Shown piece after piece: positions 8,129-17,287 of a stretch of DNA of 64,000 bases. Where the stretch lies: positions 39,845 through 103,844 of the forward strand of contig NZ_SISB01000023.1 in assembly GCF_004310295.1 (NCBI RefSeq), given 5' to 3'. The notes beneath the pieces are model-generated. The model was not told the origin of the DNA. It saw nothing but the letters and a program-made list of their open reading frames with translations, and did no database searches. Origin of the DNA: Pseudomonas sp. BGI-2 (GTDB lineage Bacteria > Pseudomonadota > Gammaproteobacteria > Pseudomonadales > Pseudomonadaceae). How positions within the stretch are numbered: position 1 is the first letter of the stretch; each line of letters begins with the position of its first letter. The position numbers and the translations under genes were made by a program.

Positions 8129-9070
8129 ATGACACAACAGATTGTCGTGGCGGCACTGTATAAGTTCGTCACTCTGGAAGATTACGTCGCCCTGCGCGAG
8201 CCACTGCTGCAAGCGATGGTCGACAACGGCATCAAAGGCACGCTGCTGATCGCCGAAGAAGGCATCAACGGCACTGTGTCCGGCAGCCGCGAAGGTATTG
8301 ACGGGCTGATGGCCTGGCTCAAGAACGACCCGCGCATGGACGATATCGACCACAAAGAGTCGTACTGCGACGACCAGCCGTTCTACCGCACCAAGGTCAA
8401 ACTCAAGAAAGAAATCGTCACCCTCGGCGTTGAAGGCGTGGACCCGAACAAAAAGGTCGGCACTTACGTCGATCCAGAGAACTGGAACGCCCTGATCAGC
8501 GATCCTGAAGTGCTGTTGATCGACACCCGTAACGACTATGAAGTCTCAATCGGCACCTTCGAAGGCGCCATCGATCCGAAAACCACCAGCTTTCGCGAAT
8601 TTCCCGACTACATCAAAGCCCACTTCGACCCGGCCGTGCACAAGAAAGTCGCGATGTTCTGCACCGGCGGCATTCGTTGTGAAAAGGCCTCGAGCTATAT
8701 GCTCAGTCAAGGCTTCGACGAGGTTTATCACCTCAAGGGCGGTATTCTGAAGTACCTCGAAGAGGTGCCGCAGGAAGAAACCAAATGGCAGGGCGACTGC
8801 TTCGTGTTCGATAACCGCGTGACCGTTCGTCACGACCTTAGCGAAGGCGACTACGATCAATGTCATGCCTGTCGTACGCCGATCAGCGTCGAAGACCGCA
8901 CATCCGAGCATTATGTGGCCGGCATCAGTTGCCCGCATTGCTGGGATACGCTCAGCGAGAAAACCCGCCGCAGCGCCATTGATCGGCAGAAGCAGATCGA
9001 ACTGGCCAAGGCGCGCAACCTGCCTCACCCGATCGGCTACAACTACAAGCAAACTCCTTCAGAGGCTTGA
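8129..9070 (+). CDS. trhO: tRNA uridine(34) hydroxylase TrhO (rhodanese domain)
   Basis: Oxygen-dependent hydroxylation of U34 in tRNA to ho5U. The 313-residue protein has an N-terminal acylphosphatase-like domain with GTLLIAEEGINGTVSGS. A rhodanese domain follows with the active loop MFCTGGIRCEKASSY (Cys178, Cys184). The C-terminal cysteine-rich region has CHACRTPI and SCPHCWD, as in the YceA/TrhO family. The ATG at 8129 follows CCTGGAG. It is followed by a DsbA-like gene three bases downstream, suggesting a shared transcript. Confidence 0.93.
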   Translation: MTQQIVVAALYKFVTLEDYVALREPLLQAMVDNGIKGTLLIAEEGINGTVSGSREGIDGLMAWLKNDPRMDDIDHKESYCDDQPFYRTKVKLKKEIVTLGVEGVDPNKKVGTYVDPENWNALISDPEVLLIDTRNDYEVSIGTFEGAIDPKTTSFREFPDYIKAHFDPAVHKKVAMFCTGGIRCEKASSYMLSQGFDEVYHLKGGILKYLEEVPQEETKWQGDCFVFDNRVTVRHDLSEGDYDQCHACRTPISVEDRTSEHYVAGISCPHCWDTLSEKTRRSAIDRQKQIELAKARNLPHPIGYNYKQTPSEA

Positions 9071-9073
9071 ACC

Positions 9074-9712
9074 ATGTCTGCCCAACGTCTGCTCTATGTG
9101 ATGGACCCGATGTGTTCCTGGTGCTGGGGCTTTGCGCCGGTCGCCAACGCGCTGGTCGAGCAGGCGCAGGCGGCAGGGGTGGACGTGCATCTGGTGGTGG
9201 GTGGCTTGCGCACCGGCAGCGGCTCCGCATTGGAGCCGACCACCCGGCGCTATATCCTTGAGCATTGGCAGGCCGTCAACGAGGCCACCGGCCAACCGTT
9301 CAAGACCGAAGGCGCGTTGCCTGAAGGTTTTGTCTACGACACCGAGCCTGCGTGCAGGGCTCTGGTCACTGCGCGCAACCTGGCGCCGGATTGCGCGTGG
9401 AAGCTGCTCGGGCTGATTCAGCACGCGTTCTACGCTGAAGGCCGAGACGTCACCCACGCCAGTGTTCTGGTCGAGTTGGCCGAGCAGGCCGGCCTGCCGC
9501 GCATCGAGTTTGCTGCCGCGTTCGACCGTGCCGATCAGCACGCCGCGACGGCTGCCGATTTCACCTGGGTCCAGGACCTCGGCATCGCCGGATTCCCTAC
9601 GCTGTTGGCCGAACGTAATGGGCAACTGGCGCTGTTGACCAATGGCTATCAACCCTTGAGTGAACTGTCGCCATTGCTCGGCCGTTGGCTGGAGCGCGCT
9701 GCCTGTGCATGA
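9074..9712 (+). CDS. DsbA-family protein (FrnE-like thioredoxin fold)
   Basis: A 212-residue cytosolic protein without signal peptide. The redox motif Cys14-Ser-Trp-Cys17 lies in MDPMCSWCWGFAP. The helical insertion and IAGFPTLLAERNGQ (cis-Pro region) fit DsbA/2-hydroxychromene-2-carboxylate isomerase-like oxidoreductases (FrnE group). Substrates are unknown. It begins three bases after trhO, and its stop codon overlaps the GTG start of the ABC transporter (GTGCATGA), so the three genes are likely translated from one message. Confidence 0.87.
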   Translation: MSAQRLLYVMDPMCSWCWGFAPVANALVEQAQAAGVDVHLVVGGLRTGSGSALEPTTRRYILEHWQAVNEATGQPFKTEGALPEGFVYDTEPACRALVTARNLAPDCAWKLLGLIQHAFYAEGRDVTHASVLVELAEQAGLPRIEFAAAFDRADQHAATAADFTWVQDLGIAGFPTLLAERNGQLALLTNGYQPLSELSPLLGRWLERAACA

Positions 9713-11522
9713 CGTGCCCGATGACACGCCAGCTCCCAAGCGTGTCGATCGGCTGAGTTGGGCTGAAATCCGTCGCTTGGCCCTTCACCATAAAAAATCT
9801 CTGTGGATCGCCAATGGCGTGGCGGTGTTGGCCACCCTGTGCAGCGTGCCGATTCCTTTGCTGCTGCCATTGCTGGTAGACGAAGTGCTGCTGGGTCACG
9901 GCGATTCCGCACTGAAAATCATGAACCATGCGTTGCCTGAACACTGGCAAAAAGCAGCGGGTTACATCGGCCTGATGCTGCTGGTGACCTTGTTGTTGCG
10001 TTGTGGTGCCTTGCTGTTCAACGTGGTGCAGGCGAAATTGTTCGCGGCGCTGGCCAAAGACATCGTGTATCGCATCCGTATACGGCTGATCGAACGGCTC
10101 AAGCGCATTTCCCTGGGCGAATACGAAAGCCTGGGCAGCGGCACGGTGACTACGCACCTGGTCACGGACCTGGACACGCTGGACAAATTTGTCGGCGAGA
10201 CACTCAGTCGATTCCTCGTGGCGATGCTGACACTGGTCGGCACCGCGAGCATTCTGATCTGGATGCACTGGAAGCTGGCGCTGCTGATCATGCTGTTCAA
10301 TCCGCTGGTGATCTACGCCACGGTGCAACTGGGTAAGCGGGTCAAACACCTGAAGAAGCTCGAGAACGACAGCACCTCGCGTTTTACCCAGGCCCTGACC
10401 GAAACCCTCGACTCGATTCAGGAAGTGCGTGCCGGCAACCGTCAGGGGTTTTTCCTCGGGCGTCTGGGGCATCGAGCCCGGGAAGTGCGCGATTACGCCG
10501 TTAACTCTCAGTGGAAGACCGATGCGTCGAACCGCGCCAGTGGCTTGCTGTTCCAGTTCGGCATCGATATTTTCCGCGCTGCGGCGATGCTCACCGTATT
10601 GTTCTCCGACTTGTCCATCGGCCAGATGCTGGCGGTGTTCAGCTACCTGTGGTTCATGATCGGTCCAGTGGAGCAGTTGCTCAATTTGCAGTACGCCTAT
10701 TACGCCGCTGGCGGTGCGCTGTCGCGGATCAACGAGCTGCTGGCCCGCGCCGATGAGCCGCAATACCCCGGCGGTGTCGATCCGTTCCAGGGACGGGACA
10801 CCGTGGGCATTGAAGTCCAGGGCTTGAGTTTCGGATACGGCGACGAGTTGGTGTTGAACCAGATGGACCTGTCCATCGCCCCCGGTGAAAAAGTGGCGAT
10901 CGTTGGTGCCAGCGGCGGTGGCAAAAGCACGCTGGTGCAGTTGCTGTTGGGGTTGTACACGCCCCTTGCCGGAACCATCCGCTTCGGTGGCTCGACCCAG
11001 CAAGAGATCGGCCTGGAGACCGTGCGCGAAAACGTCGCCGTGGTCCTGCAACACCCCGCGCTGTTCAACGACACTGTGCGCGCCAACCTGACGATGGGAC
11101 GTGTACGCAGCGACGAGGCTTGTTGGCAAGCGCTGGAAATCGCCCAGCTGAACCAAACTGTTCGAGCATTGCCTGATGGTTTGGACAGCATCGTCGGACG
11201 TTCGGGTGTGCGTTTGTCCGGTGGCCAGCGGCAACGGCTGGCGATTGCGCGGATGGTGCTGGCCGAACCCAAGGTGGTGATTCTCGACGAGGCGACCTCG
11301 GCGCTGGACGCTGCCACCGAATACAACCTGCACCAGGCGCTGGCGAAGTTCCTGAGCCACCGCACTACGCTGATCATTGCGCATCGGTTGTCGGCGGTGA
11401 AGCAGGCCGATCGGGTGCTGGTGTTCGACGGCGGGCAAATTGCCGAGGATGGCGACCATCAGCAACTGATAGCCGAAGGTGGTTTGTACGCCAAACTTTA
11501 TGGGCATTTGCAGCAGCATTAA
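9705..11522 (+). CDS. ABC transporter, fused permease and ATPase (exporter type)
   Basis: A 605-residue half-transporter. Six membrane helices (about residues 35-320) are followed by an ATPase domain with Walker A GASGGGKST (about 401), signature RLSGGQRQRLAIARM, Walker B VVILDEATSALDAAT and the switch IAHRLSAVKQADRV. The family (MsbA/lipid-export-like) usually acts as a homodimer; the substrate is unknown. GTG at 9705 is chosen because TGGAG lies about ten bases upstream and it overlaps the stop of the DsbA-like gene. Codons from 9660 would give an unlikely cysteine-rich start. Confidence 0.85.
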   Translation: MHDVPDDTPAPKRVDRLSWAEIRRLALHHKKSLWIANGVAVLATLCSVPIPLLLPLLVDEVLLGHGDSALKIMNHALPEHWQKAAGYIGLMLLVTLLLRCGALLFNVVQAKLFAALAKDIVYRIRIRLIERLKRISLGEYESLGSGTVTTHLVTDLDTLDKFVGETLSRFLVAMLTLVGTASILIWMHWKLALLIMLFNPLVIYATVQLGKRVKHLKKLENDSTSRFTQALTETLDSIQEVRAGNRQGFFLGRLGHRAREVRDYAVNSQWKTDASNRASGLLFQFGIDIFRAAAMLTVLFSDLSIGQMLAVFSYLWFMIGPVEQLLNLQYAYYAAGGALSRINELLARADEPQYPGGVDPFQGRDTVGIEVQGLSFGYGDELVLNQMDLSIAPGEKVAIVGASGGGKSTLVQLLLGLYTPLAGTIRFGGSTQQEIGLETVRENVAVVLQHPALFNDTVRANLTMGRVRSDEACWQALEIAQLNQTVRALPDGLDSIVGRSGVRLSGGQRQRLAIARMVLAEPKVVILDEATSALDAATEYNLHQALAKFLSHRTTLIIAHRLSAVKQADRVLVFDGGQIAEDGDHQQLIAEGGLYAKLYGHLQQH

Positions 11523-11657
11523 TGACAGTTCATGCCAGGTTGACGCCAGATTGCGCACAAATGTGGGCGCTGGCTTGCCGGGATCGAATACGCACCCTAG
11601 TCTAGCTGTAGCGATCACGTTGGATGATGATCTGGCAGTGCTAATGCAAGGGACCTC

Positions 11658-14117
11658 ATGAAGCAAAAGCGGACTCTCGGAACCCCAAGGTTATTGGGCA
11701 TCGTCTGGCCATTTATTGCCGTAGTGCTATTTCAAGCGCTGTTGGGCGGGGTCAGTCTTTATGTACTTTCGGCGGTTCGCGGCTATGTTGCCGGGGAAAG
11801 CCTGTGGTCCAAGGGCCAGAAGGACGCCATCTATTACCTCAATCTCTACGCGGACAGTCGCGATAAGGCTATTTTCCACAAGTACCAGAACGCCATTGCC
11901 GTACCACAGGGTGGCCATGAGTTGCGCGTGGCGCTGGATCACCAGCCACCGAATATCGAAGCCGCGCGCGTGGCAATTCTCAAGGGTGGCAATCACCCCG
12001 ACGACGTCTCCAGCCTGATCTGGCTGTACCTCAATTTCCGGCATTTCAGCTACCTGGAAAAAGCCATCGACCGCTGGACGGTGGGTGACGCGTACCTGGT
12101 GCAGCTCGATAACGTCGCCCTGGAAATGCATCAGCGTATTACCGAAAGTAAGGCTTCGGACGCCGACATCAAGCGTTGGAAGGACCAGATATTTGAGATC
12201 AACGATGGTGTGACGCCTGCCGCCAAAGCCTTCAGCGATGCCTTGGGCGAGGGCTCGCGCTTGATTCTTCGCCTGCTGCTGGTGACGAACCTGGCCACGG
12301 CCCTGGGCTTGATTGCATTGGCCCTTATGCGCACCCACAAACTGCTCAAGCAGCGCCATGCCTTTGCCGAGGCCTTGCAGTTGGAGAAAGAGCGAGCGCA
12401 GATCACCCTGCAATCCATCGGCGATGGGGTGATCACCACGGATGTCGACGGTGCAATCGCCTACATGAACCCGGCTGCCGAAGCGTTGACTCACTGGAAA
12501 GGCGAGCAAGCCATCGGTTTACCGCTGGCAGCCTTGTTCAATCTGCTGGATGAAAACGCTCAGGCTGATGGTTTTACCCTTATCGAGCATATTTTGAGCG
12601 GTCAGCTCAGCGGCGGCAGCGAACATTCCAAACTGATCCAGCGCCTGGATGGCAGCACCGTTTCGGTCACCCTGGTCGGGGCGCCGATCCGCAATGCCGG
12701 CAAGGTCAGTGGCGCCGTGCTGGTGTTGCATGACATGACTCAGGAGCGGCAGTACATCGCCAATCTGTCCTGGCAGGCGACCCATGACGCCTTGACCGGG
12801 CTGGCCAATCGTCGCGAGTTCGAATATCGCCTGGAGCAGGCGCTGCACAACCTGACGCGTTACCCCGGGCGCCACGCCTTGATGTTCCTTGATCTGGACC
12901 AGTTCAAACTGGTCAACGATACCTGCGGCCATGCGGCGGGTGACGAGCTGCTGCGGCATATCTGTGCGCTGCTGCAATCAGGCCTGCGCGAAGGTGACAC
13001 CCTGGCCCGGCTGGGCGGCGACGAGTTCGGCATTTTGCTGGAAAACTGTCCGTCGGAAGCGGCCGAGAAAATTGCAGAGAGCCTGCGTCATACGGTGCAG
13101 AACCTGCACTTTGTCTGGAAAGGCCGGCCATTCGTCACGACCGTGAGTATCGGGATGGTTCATGTTGCACAGAACCCGACCACCCTCGAAGCTTCGCTGC
13201 GTGCCGCTGATATGGCGTGTTACATGGCCAAGGAAAAGGGGCGTAACCGTGTTCAGGTGTATAACGCCGATGATTCGGAGCTGTCCCTGCGTTTCGGTGA
13301 AATGGCGTGGGTACAACGTCTGCACATGGCACTGGAAGAGGACCGCTTTTGCCTGTACTCCCAGGAAATCGCGCCCCTTGGACATACCGAGCACGGCGGC
13401 GGGCATATAGAAATCCTGTTGCGTCTACATGATGAAGCCGGTCGCATGATATTGCCTGACAGTTTTATTCCCGCCGCCGAACGTTATGGCCTGATGACTG
13501 CACTTGATCGTTGGGTAGTGCAGAACGTCTTCAAGATCATTGCCCAATGTATAGCCGAAGAGCGCAAAGGTCCTTTGGCCATGTGTGCGATTAATCTGTC
13601 AGGCACTACTATCGGAGATGACGCGTTTCTGGACTTCCTGAGGGAACAGTTTGTTGCATGGTCTATTCCACCTGAAATGATTTGTTTTGAAATTACAGAA
13701 ACCAGTGCTATTTCAAATTTGGGAAGTGCAATTAGATTTATCAATGAACTCAAAGGTTTAGGCTGCCATTTTTCATTGGATGACTTCTGCGCCGGGATGT
13801 CTTCATTCGCCTACTTGAAACATTTACCTGTAGACTTCTTGAAGATCGATGGAAGTTTCGTAAAGGATATGCTGGACGACCCGATTAACCGCGCCATGGT
13901 CGAAGTGATCAACCACATCGGCCATGTCATGGGTAAGCGTACGATTGCCGAGTTTGTAGAAACACCCCAAATCGAGCAGGCATTGCTGGAGATCGGGGTG
14001 GATTTCGCTCAAGGGTATGTCATTGAACGCCCGCATCTGTTTACCTGTGATAGTTTGCAAAGTCGTCCTGCCAGGCCTCAACCTTTGTTGTTCAAGGCGC
14101 CTGGCACGTTCCGTTGA
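11658..14117 (+). CDS. Membrane GGDEF/EAL protein with PAS domain
   Basis: An 819-residue inner-membrane c-di-GMP enzyme. A transmembrane helix at about 14-36, a roughly 165-residue periplasmic domain and a second helix at about 205-225 are followed by PAS (about 245-365), GGDEF and EAL domains. GGDEF is intact at 453-457, with a product-inhibition site RxxD (REGD, 444-447). The EAL motif reads EIL (585-587). Other phosphodiesterase residues are present (FEITET, LDDFC, LKIDGSF, AEFVET, FAQGY), so both activities are possible. Bases 13600-13850 are AT-richer than the rest. The TenA-like gene follows closely. Confidence 0.9.
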   Translation: MKQKRTLGTPRLLGIVWPFIAVVLFQALLGGVSLYVLSAVRGYVAGESLWSKGQKDAIYYLNLYADSRDKAIFHKYQNAIAVPQGGHELRVALDHQPPNIEAARVAILKGGNHPDDVSSLIWLYLNFRHFSYLEKAIDRWTVGDAYLVQLDNVALEMHQRITESKASDADIKRWKDQIFEINDGVTPAAKAFSDALGEGSRLILRLLLVTNLATALGLIALALMRTHKLLKQRHAFAEALQLEKERAQITLQSIGDGVITTDVDGAIAYMNPAAEALTHWKGEQAIGLPLAALFNLLDENAQADGFTLIEHILSGQLSGGSEHSKLIQRLDGSTVSVTLVGAPIRNAGKVSGAVLVLHDMTQERQYIANLSWQATHDALTGLANRREFEYRLEQALHNLTRYPGRHALMFLDLDQFKLVNDTCGHAAGDELLRHICALLQSGLREGDTLARLGGDEFGILLENCPSEAAEKIAESLRHTVQNLHFVWKGRPFVTTVSIGMVHVAQNPTTLEASLRAADMACYMAKEKGRNRVQVYNADDSELSLRFGEMAWVQRLHMALEEDRFCLYSQEIAPLGHTEHGGGHIEILLRLHDEAGRMILPDSFIPAAERYGLMTALDRWVVQNVFKIIAQCIAEERKGPLAMCAINLSGTTIGDDAFLDFLREQFVAWSIPPEMICFEITETSAISNLGSAIRFINELKGLGCHFSLDDFCAGMSSFAYLKHLPVDFLKIDGSFVKDMLDDPINRAMVEVINHIGHVMGKRTIAEFVETPQIEQALLEIGVDFAQGYVIERPHLFTCDSLQSRPARPQPLLFKAPGTFR

Positions 14118-14162
14118 AATCTCTTGCTGATCCTAACAATCACAATCAAAAGGAGCCCGACA

Positions 14163-14957
14163 GTGATCGACACATTCAACCGAACCGGACCACTCATGGA
14201 AGCTGCAAGTTATCCCGTATGGGCGCAACAGCTCATCAAGGATTGCAGCGAGAGTAAGCGCCGGGTTGTCGAACACGAACTGTATCAGCGCATGCGAGAC
14301 AATAAACTCAGCGCAAAAACCATGCGTCAGTACCTTGTTGGTGGCTGGCCCGTAGTTGAACAGTTCGCGTTGTACATGGCACAAAACCTGACCAAGACTC
14401 GTTTTGCCCGCCATCCAGGTGAAGACATGGCGCGTCGCTGGTTGATGCGTAACATTCGTGTCGAACTTAACCATGCCGATTACTGGGTGCACTGGAGTCG
14501 GGCTCATGGTGTCAGCCTGGAAGATCTTCAAGCACAACAAGTTGCCCCTGAGTTACACGCGTTAAGCCATTGGTGCTGGCACACCAGTTCGGCGGATTCG
14601 CTGATTGTCGCCATCGCCGCGACCAACTACGCCATCGAAGGCGCGACCGGGGAGTGGTCGGCACTGGTCTGTTCCAATGGTGTCTACGCGGCAGCGTTCC
14701 CGGAGGAGGATCGCAAGCGGGCGATGAAGTGGTTGAAGATGCACGCCCAGTACGACGATGCCCATCCATGGGAAGCGCTGGAAATCATCTGCACGCTGGC
14801 CGGCATGAACCCGAGCAAATCCCTGCAAGTGGAGTTGCGCGAGGCTGTCTGCAAGAGCTACGACTACATGTACCTGTTTCTGGAGCGCTGCATGCAACTG
14901 GAACTCTCGGAAAAGGCACCGGTCGCGCGTGAGCGCATGGCATTGGCCGAAAGCTGA
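14163..14957 (+). CDS. TenA/PqqC-fold (haem-oxygenase-like) protein
   Basis: A 264-residue all-helical protein of the TenA/PqqC/iron-containing redox enzyme superfamily. YPVWAQQLIKDCSESKRRVV, an E/H-rich helix (RVELNHADYWVHWSRAHG) and YAIEGATGEWSAL support this. Databases often label such proteins TenA-family regulators; no DNA-binding domain is visible, and an oxidase or thiaminase-like role is equally possible. GTG at 14163 is preceded by AGGAG (14151-14155, 7-base spacing), so it is chosen over an ATG 36 bases later. The gap from the GGDEF/EAL gene is only 45 bases. Confidence 0.72.
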   Translation: MIDTFNRTGPLMEAASYPVWAQQLIKDCSESKRRVVEHELYQRMRDNKLSAKTMRQYLVGGWPVVEQFALYMAQNLTKTRFARHPGEDMARRWLMRNIRVELNHADYWVHWSRAHGVSLEDLQAQQVAPELHALSHWCWHTSSADSLIVAIAATNYAIEGATGEWSALVCSNGVYAAAFPEEDRKRAMKWLKMHAQYDDAHPWEALEIICTLAGMNPSKSLQVELREAVCKSYDYMYLFLERCMQLELSEKAPVARERMALAES

Positions 14958-14980
14958 TCCATAGGCAACACACACCAAAA

Positions 14981-15008
14981 AATGTGGGAGCGGGCTTGCT
15001 CCCACATT
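14981..15008. repeat. Single short palindrome between convergent genes (REP core, possible bidirectional terminator)
   Basis: A perfect 11-bp stem AATGTGGGAGC / GCTCCCACATT with a 6-base loop, halfway between the converging TenA-like and GGDEF genes. It carries the same GTGGGAGCGGGCTTGCT core as the REP pairs, but as one compact hairpin. Confidence 0.75.
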
Positions 15009-15031
15009 GTTTATGTAGCGCGGTTGAAGTT

Positions 15032-15958
15032 TTAACCCGCCATGGACAACCGGTTACGCCCTTCGCGTTTGGCGACATACAGCGCGCTGTCGGCCCGTCG
15101 CAACAAGCTCTCGGCAGACTCGCCGGGCAGCAGGGTTGAGCAACCCAGGCTTACTGTCAGCTCGACCATATTGCCATCGGCCTTATAGTTCTGCGCCTGC
15201 GCGGCAAACCGCAGTCGTTCGCCGACCATGGCGGCGGCTTCCCGACTGGTGTTGGACAGTAGGATAAGAAACTCTTCGCCCCCAAACCGGAACACCATGT
15301 CCACATTACGCAGTTGGTTCTTGATCGAGGCGGCAACAGCCTTGAGTACGTCATCACCCGCACTGTGGCCGAAATTATCGTTCACGTTTTTGAAGTGATC
15401 GATGTCCAGCATCAACAGTGACAACGGCATCAAGTGGCGACGCGACATCTCTATTTCACGTTGCAAGGTCTGATCCATGGCGACGCGGTTGCCGGTGTCG
15501 GTCAATGGATCGCGCAGTGCACTTTGAGTCGCGGCCCGATAGAGCAGGGCGTTACGCATCGGGAACAGGAGGGTGGACAGCAACGACTCCAGATTGCCCT
15601 GTTCGTATTCGCTGAATCGCTGATTACGGCGGAACACCAGTTCACCCAGGTTCTCGCCTTCATGGCTGAGGCTGTAGGTGACTGAATGATGGCCGCGCTG
15701 ACCGAACTCCAGGCGCAAGCCACTGGCCGGGTGCTGAAAATTCAGCGCGTCCAGCGGTACAAGGCGCTGAATCTCACGGAAGAAAAGTCCGAGAATACGT
15801 TGTGGCTCAAGACTGGTTTGCAGCTGCTGGCCGAGTTGCTGGCGCAATTGTGCAAGGCTGAATGGCCGCTCCAGAATGGGAGGTTGCTGACCAAAGCCCA
15901 GGCGTTGCAATTTGGCGCTGTCGAAGTCAATTGCGTTGGTCTGGGATGGTGATTTCAT
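15032..15958 (-). CDS. Diguanylate cyclase (GGDEF), PA3177-like
   Basis: A 308-residue cytosolic protein. A GAF-like N-terminal region (about 30-140) is followed by a GGDEF domain with active loop RFGGEEF (GGEEF at 226-230). A full inhibitory RxxD site (R217, D220) lies five residues before it, and the metal-binding LLMLDIDHFKNVND stretch is present. It should make c-di-GMP from GTP. Position in the gyrA-ubiG neighbourhood and length match P. aeruginosa PA3177, a known active cyclase. The start at 15958 gives MKSPSQTNAIDF. Confidence 0.9.
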   Translation of the reverse strand: MKSPSQTNAIDFDSAKLQRLGFGQQPPILERPFSLAQLRQQLGQQLQTSLEPQRILGLFFREIQRLVPLDALNFQHPASGLRLEFGQRGHHSVTYSLSHEGENLGELVFRRNQRFSEYEQGNLESLLSTLLFPMRNALLYRAATQSALRDPLTDTGNRVAMDQTLQREIEMSRRHLMPLSLLMLDIDHFKNVNDNFGHSAGDDVLKAVAASIKNQLRNVDMVFRFGGEEFLILLSNTSREAAAMVGERLRFAAQAQNYKADGNMVELTVSLGCSTLLPGESAESLLRRADSALYVAKREGRNRLSMAG

Positions 15959-16331
15959 ATGGCGTGAGCCCCTAAGCAGTAAGGCTGTCTTACAGGCTGG
16001 GTGAGAGCGGCTTTGGGCTGCGCGTCATACTGGTCCATCAGTCCCGTAGGACATTTGGCGCAAGTTTAGTCCGCTTTATCGAAGATTAGTAACCTATCGA
16101 CTGAGGCGTCTGCCCGATTGCTTTCACACGGCGTGTCTGAGCAAATTTAGAGCGAAAGTCATGCCAATGAGTTCCTTCTAACAAAAAGCGTTCCAAATCA
16201 ATATTTTAAGAGGGTTTGATGATTTTTTGCCCGGAAGGGCGACGGCTATTTGACTGAAACGGACGTAGTTAGAAGGTACTTTGAGTGCCGCGCCGGGAAA
16301 TCGACGCGACACAAAAAGCGACGTGCGGTTG
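15959..16331. other. Intergenic region upstream of the GGDEF gene
   Basis: A 373-bp gap between two minus-strand genes. It must contain the promoter and leader of the GGDEF gene and the 3' end of the SDR transcript. The stretch 16080-16260 is AT-richer than the surroundings. No RNA gene, reliable hairpin terminator or open frame was identified. Confidence 0.5.
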
Positions 16332-17072
16332 TTACTGGGCGTTAAAAGCCTGGCCGTTGATGCCCGTGCTGTCCGGGCCCATCAGGTAGAGGTAGACCGG
16401 CATGATCTCCTCGGGCGTCGGGTTGTTCAGTGGATTTTCGCCGGGATAGGCCTGGGCGCGCATGCTGGTGCGGGTGGCGCCCGGGTTGATGCTGTTGGAA
16501 CGCACCGGTGCCACGGTGTCGACTTCGTCAGCCAAGGTTTGCATCAGGCCTTCGGTGGCGAACTTGGACACGCCATAAGCGCCCCAATACGCACGACCCT
16601 TGCGACCGACGCTGCTAGAGGTGAACACCACCGAAGCGTCCTGGGACAGTTTGAGCAGGGGCAGCAAGGTGCTGGTGAGCATGAACATGGCGTTGACGTT
16701 GACGTGCATGACGCGCATGAAGTTCTCGCCAGACAGCTGCTCGATCGGCGTGCGCGGACCAATGATCGACGCGTTATGCAGCAAACCGTCGAGGTGGCCG
16801 AACTCTGTTTCGATCATCGCGGCCAGCTCGTCGTACTGATGAGGAAGCGCGGTTTCGAGGTTGAACGGGATCACCGCGGGTTGTGGATGCCCGGCCGCTT
16901 CGATCTCGTCATAGACCTGAGTCAGGTTGGCCTCGGTCTTGCCCAGCAGCAGTACAGTTGCACCATGGGCTGCGTAGGTTTTCGCAGCCGCAGCGCCAAT
17001 GCCGCGACCTGCGCCGGTGACCAGGATGACCCGGTCCTTGAGCAATTCAGGGCGGGCGGAATAATCAAACAT
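16332..17072 (-). CDS. YciK-type short-chain oxidoreductase
   Basis: A 246-residue classical SDR, matching the PA3173/YciK group. The cofactor motif is TGAGRGIG, with LLHNASIIGPR. The catalytic serines lie in VVFTSSSVGRKGRAYWG, with Tyr and Lys in AYGVSKFA. The substrate is unknown. The start ATG at 17072 follows GAGGTTTTT on the minus strand; in-frame sequence further upstream is REP repeat. It lies downstream of mupP and ubiG on the same strand but is separated from mupP by 215 bp containing a REP pair. Confidence 0.88.
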   Translation of the reverse strand: MFDYSARPELLKDRVILVTGAGRGIGAAAAKTYAAHGATVLLLGKTEANLTQVYDEIEAAGHPQPAVIPFNLETALPHQYDELAAMIETEFGHLDGLLHNASIIGPRTPIEQLSGENFMRVMHVNVNAMFMLTSTLLPLLKLSQDASVVFTSSSVGRKGRAYWGAYGVSKFATEGLMQTLADEVDTVAPVRSNSINPGATRTSMRAQAYPGENPLNNPTPEEIMPVYLYLMGPDSTGINGQAFNAQ

Positions 17073-17133
17073 AAAAACCTCACAACAATTCAACACAAAG
17101 GCGGACACCGAACCTGTGGCGAGGGAGCTTGCC

Positions 17134-17262
17134 GTGGCGAGGGGATTTATCCCCGTTCGGCTGCGAAGCAGTCGTAAATTATTGCACGCGGCGTATCTTA
17201 CCCACCGTAAATACCGGTTTGGGGTCGCTTCGCGACCCAGCGGGGATAAATCCCCTCGCCAC
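17134..17262. repeat. Large REP pair, TGGCGAGGGGAT type (second copy)
   Basis: Inverted arms at 17134-17169 and 17227-17262, the same family as 7852-7990. The left arm is followed by an extra AAGCAGTCGTAAA, also found in that copy. It lies between mupP and the YciK-type gene. Confidence 0.85.
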
Positions 17263-17287
17263 AAAAGCATCCAGCAACCAGTCAGGG

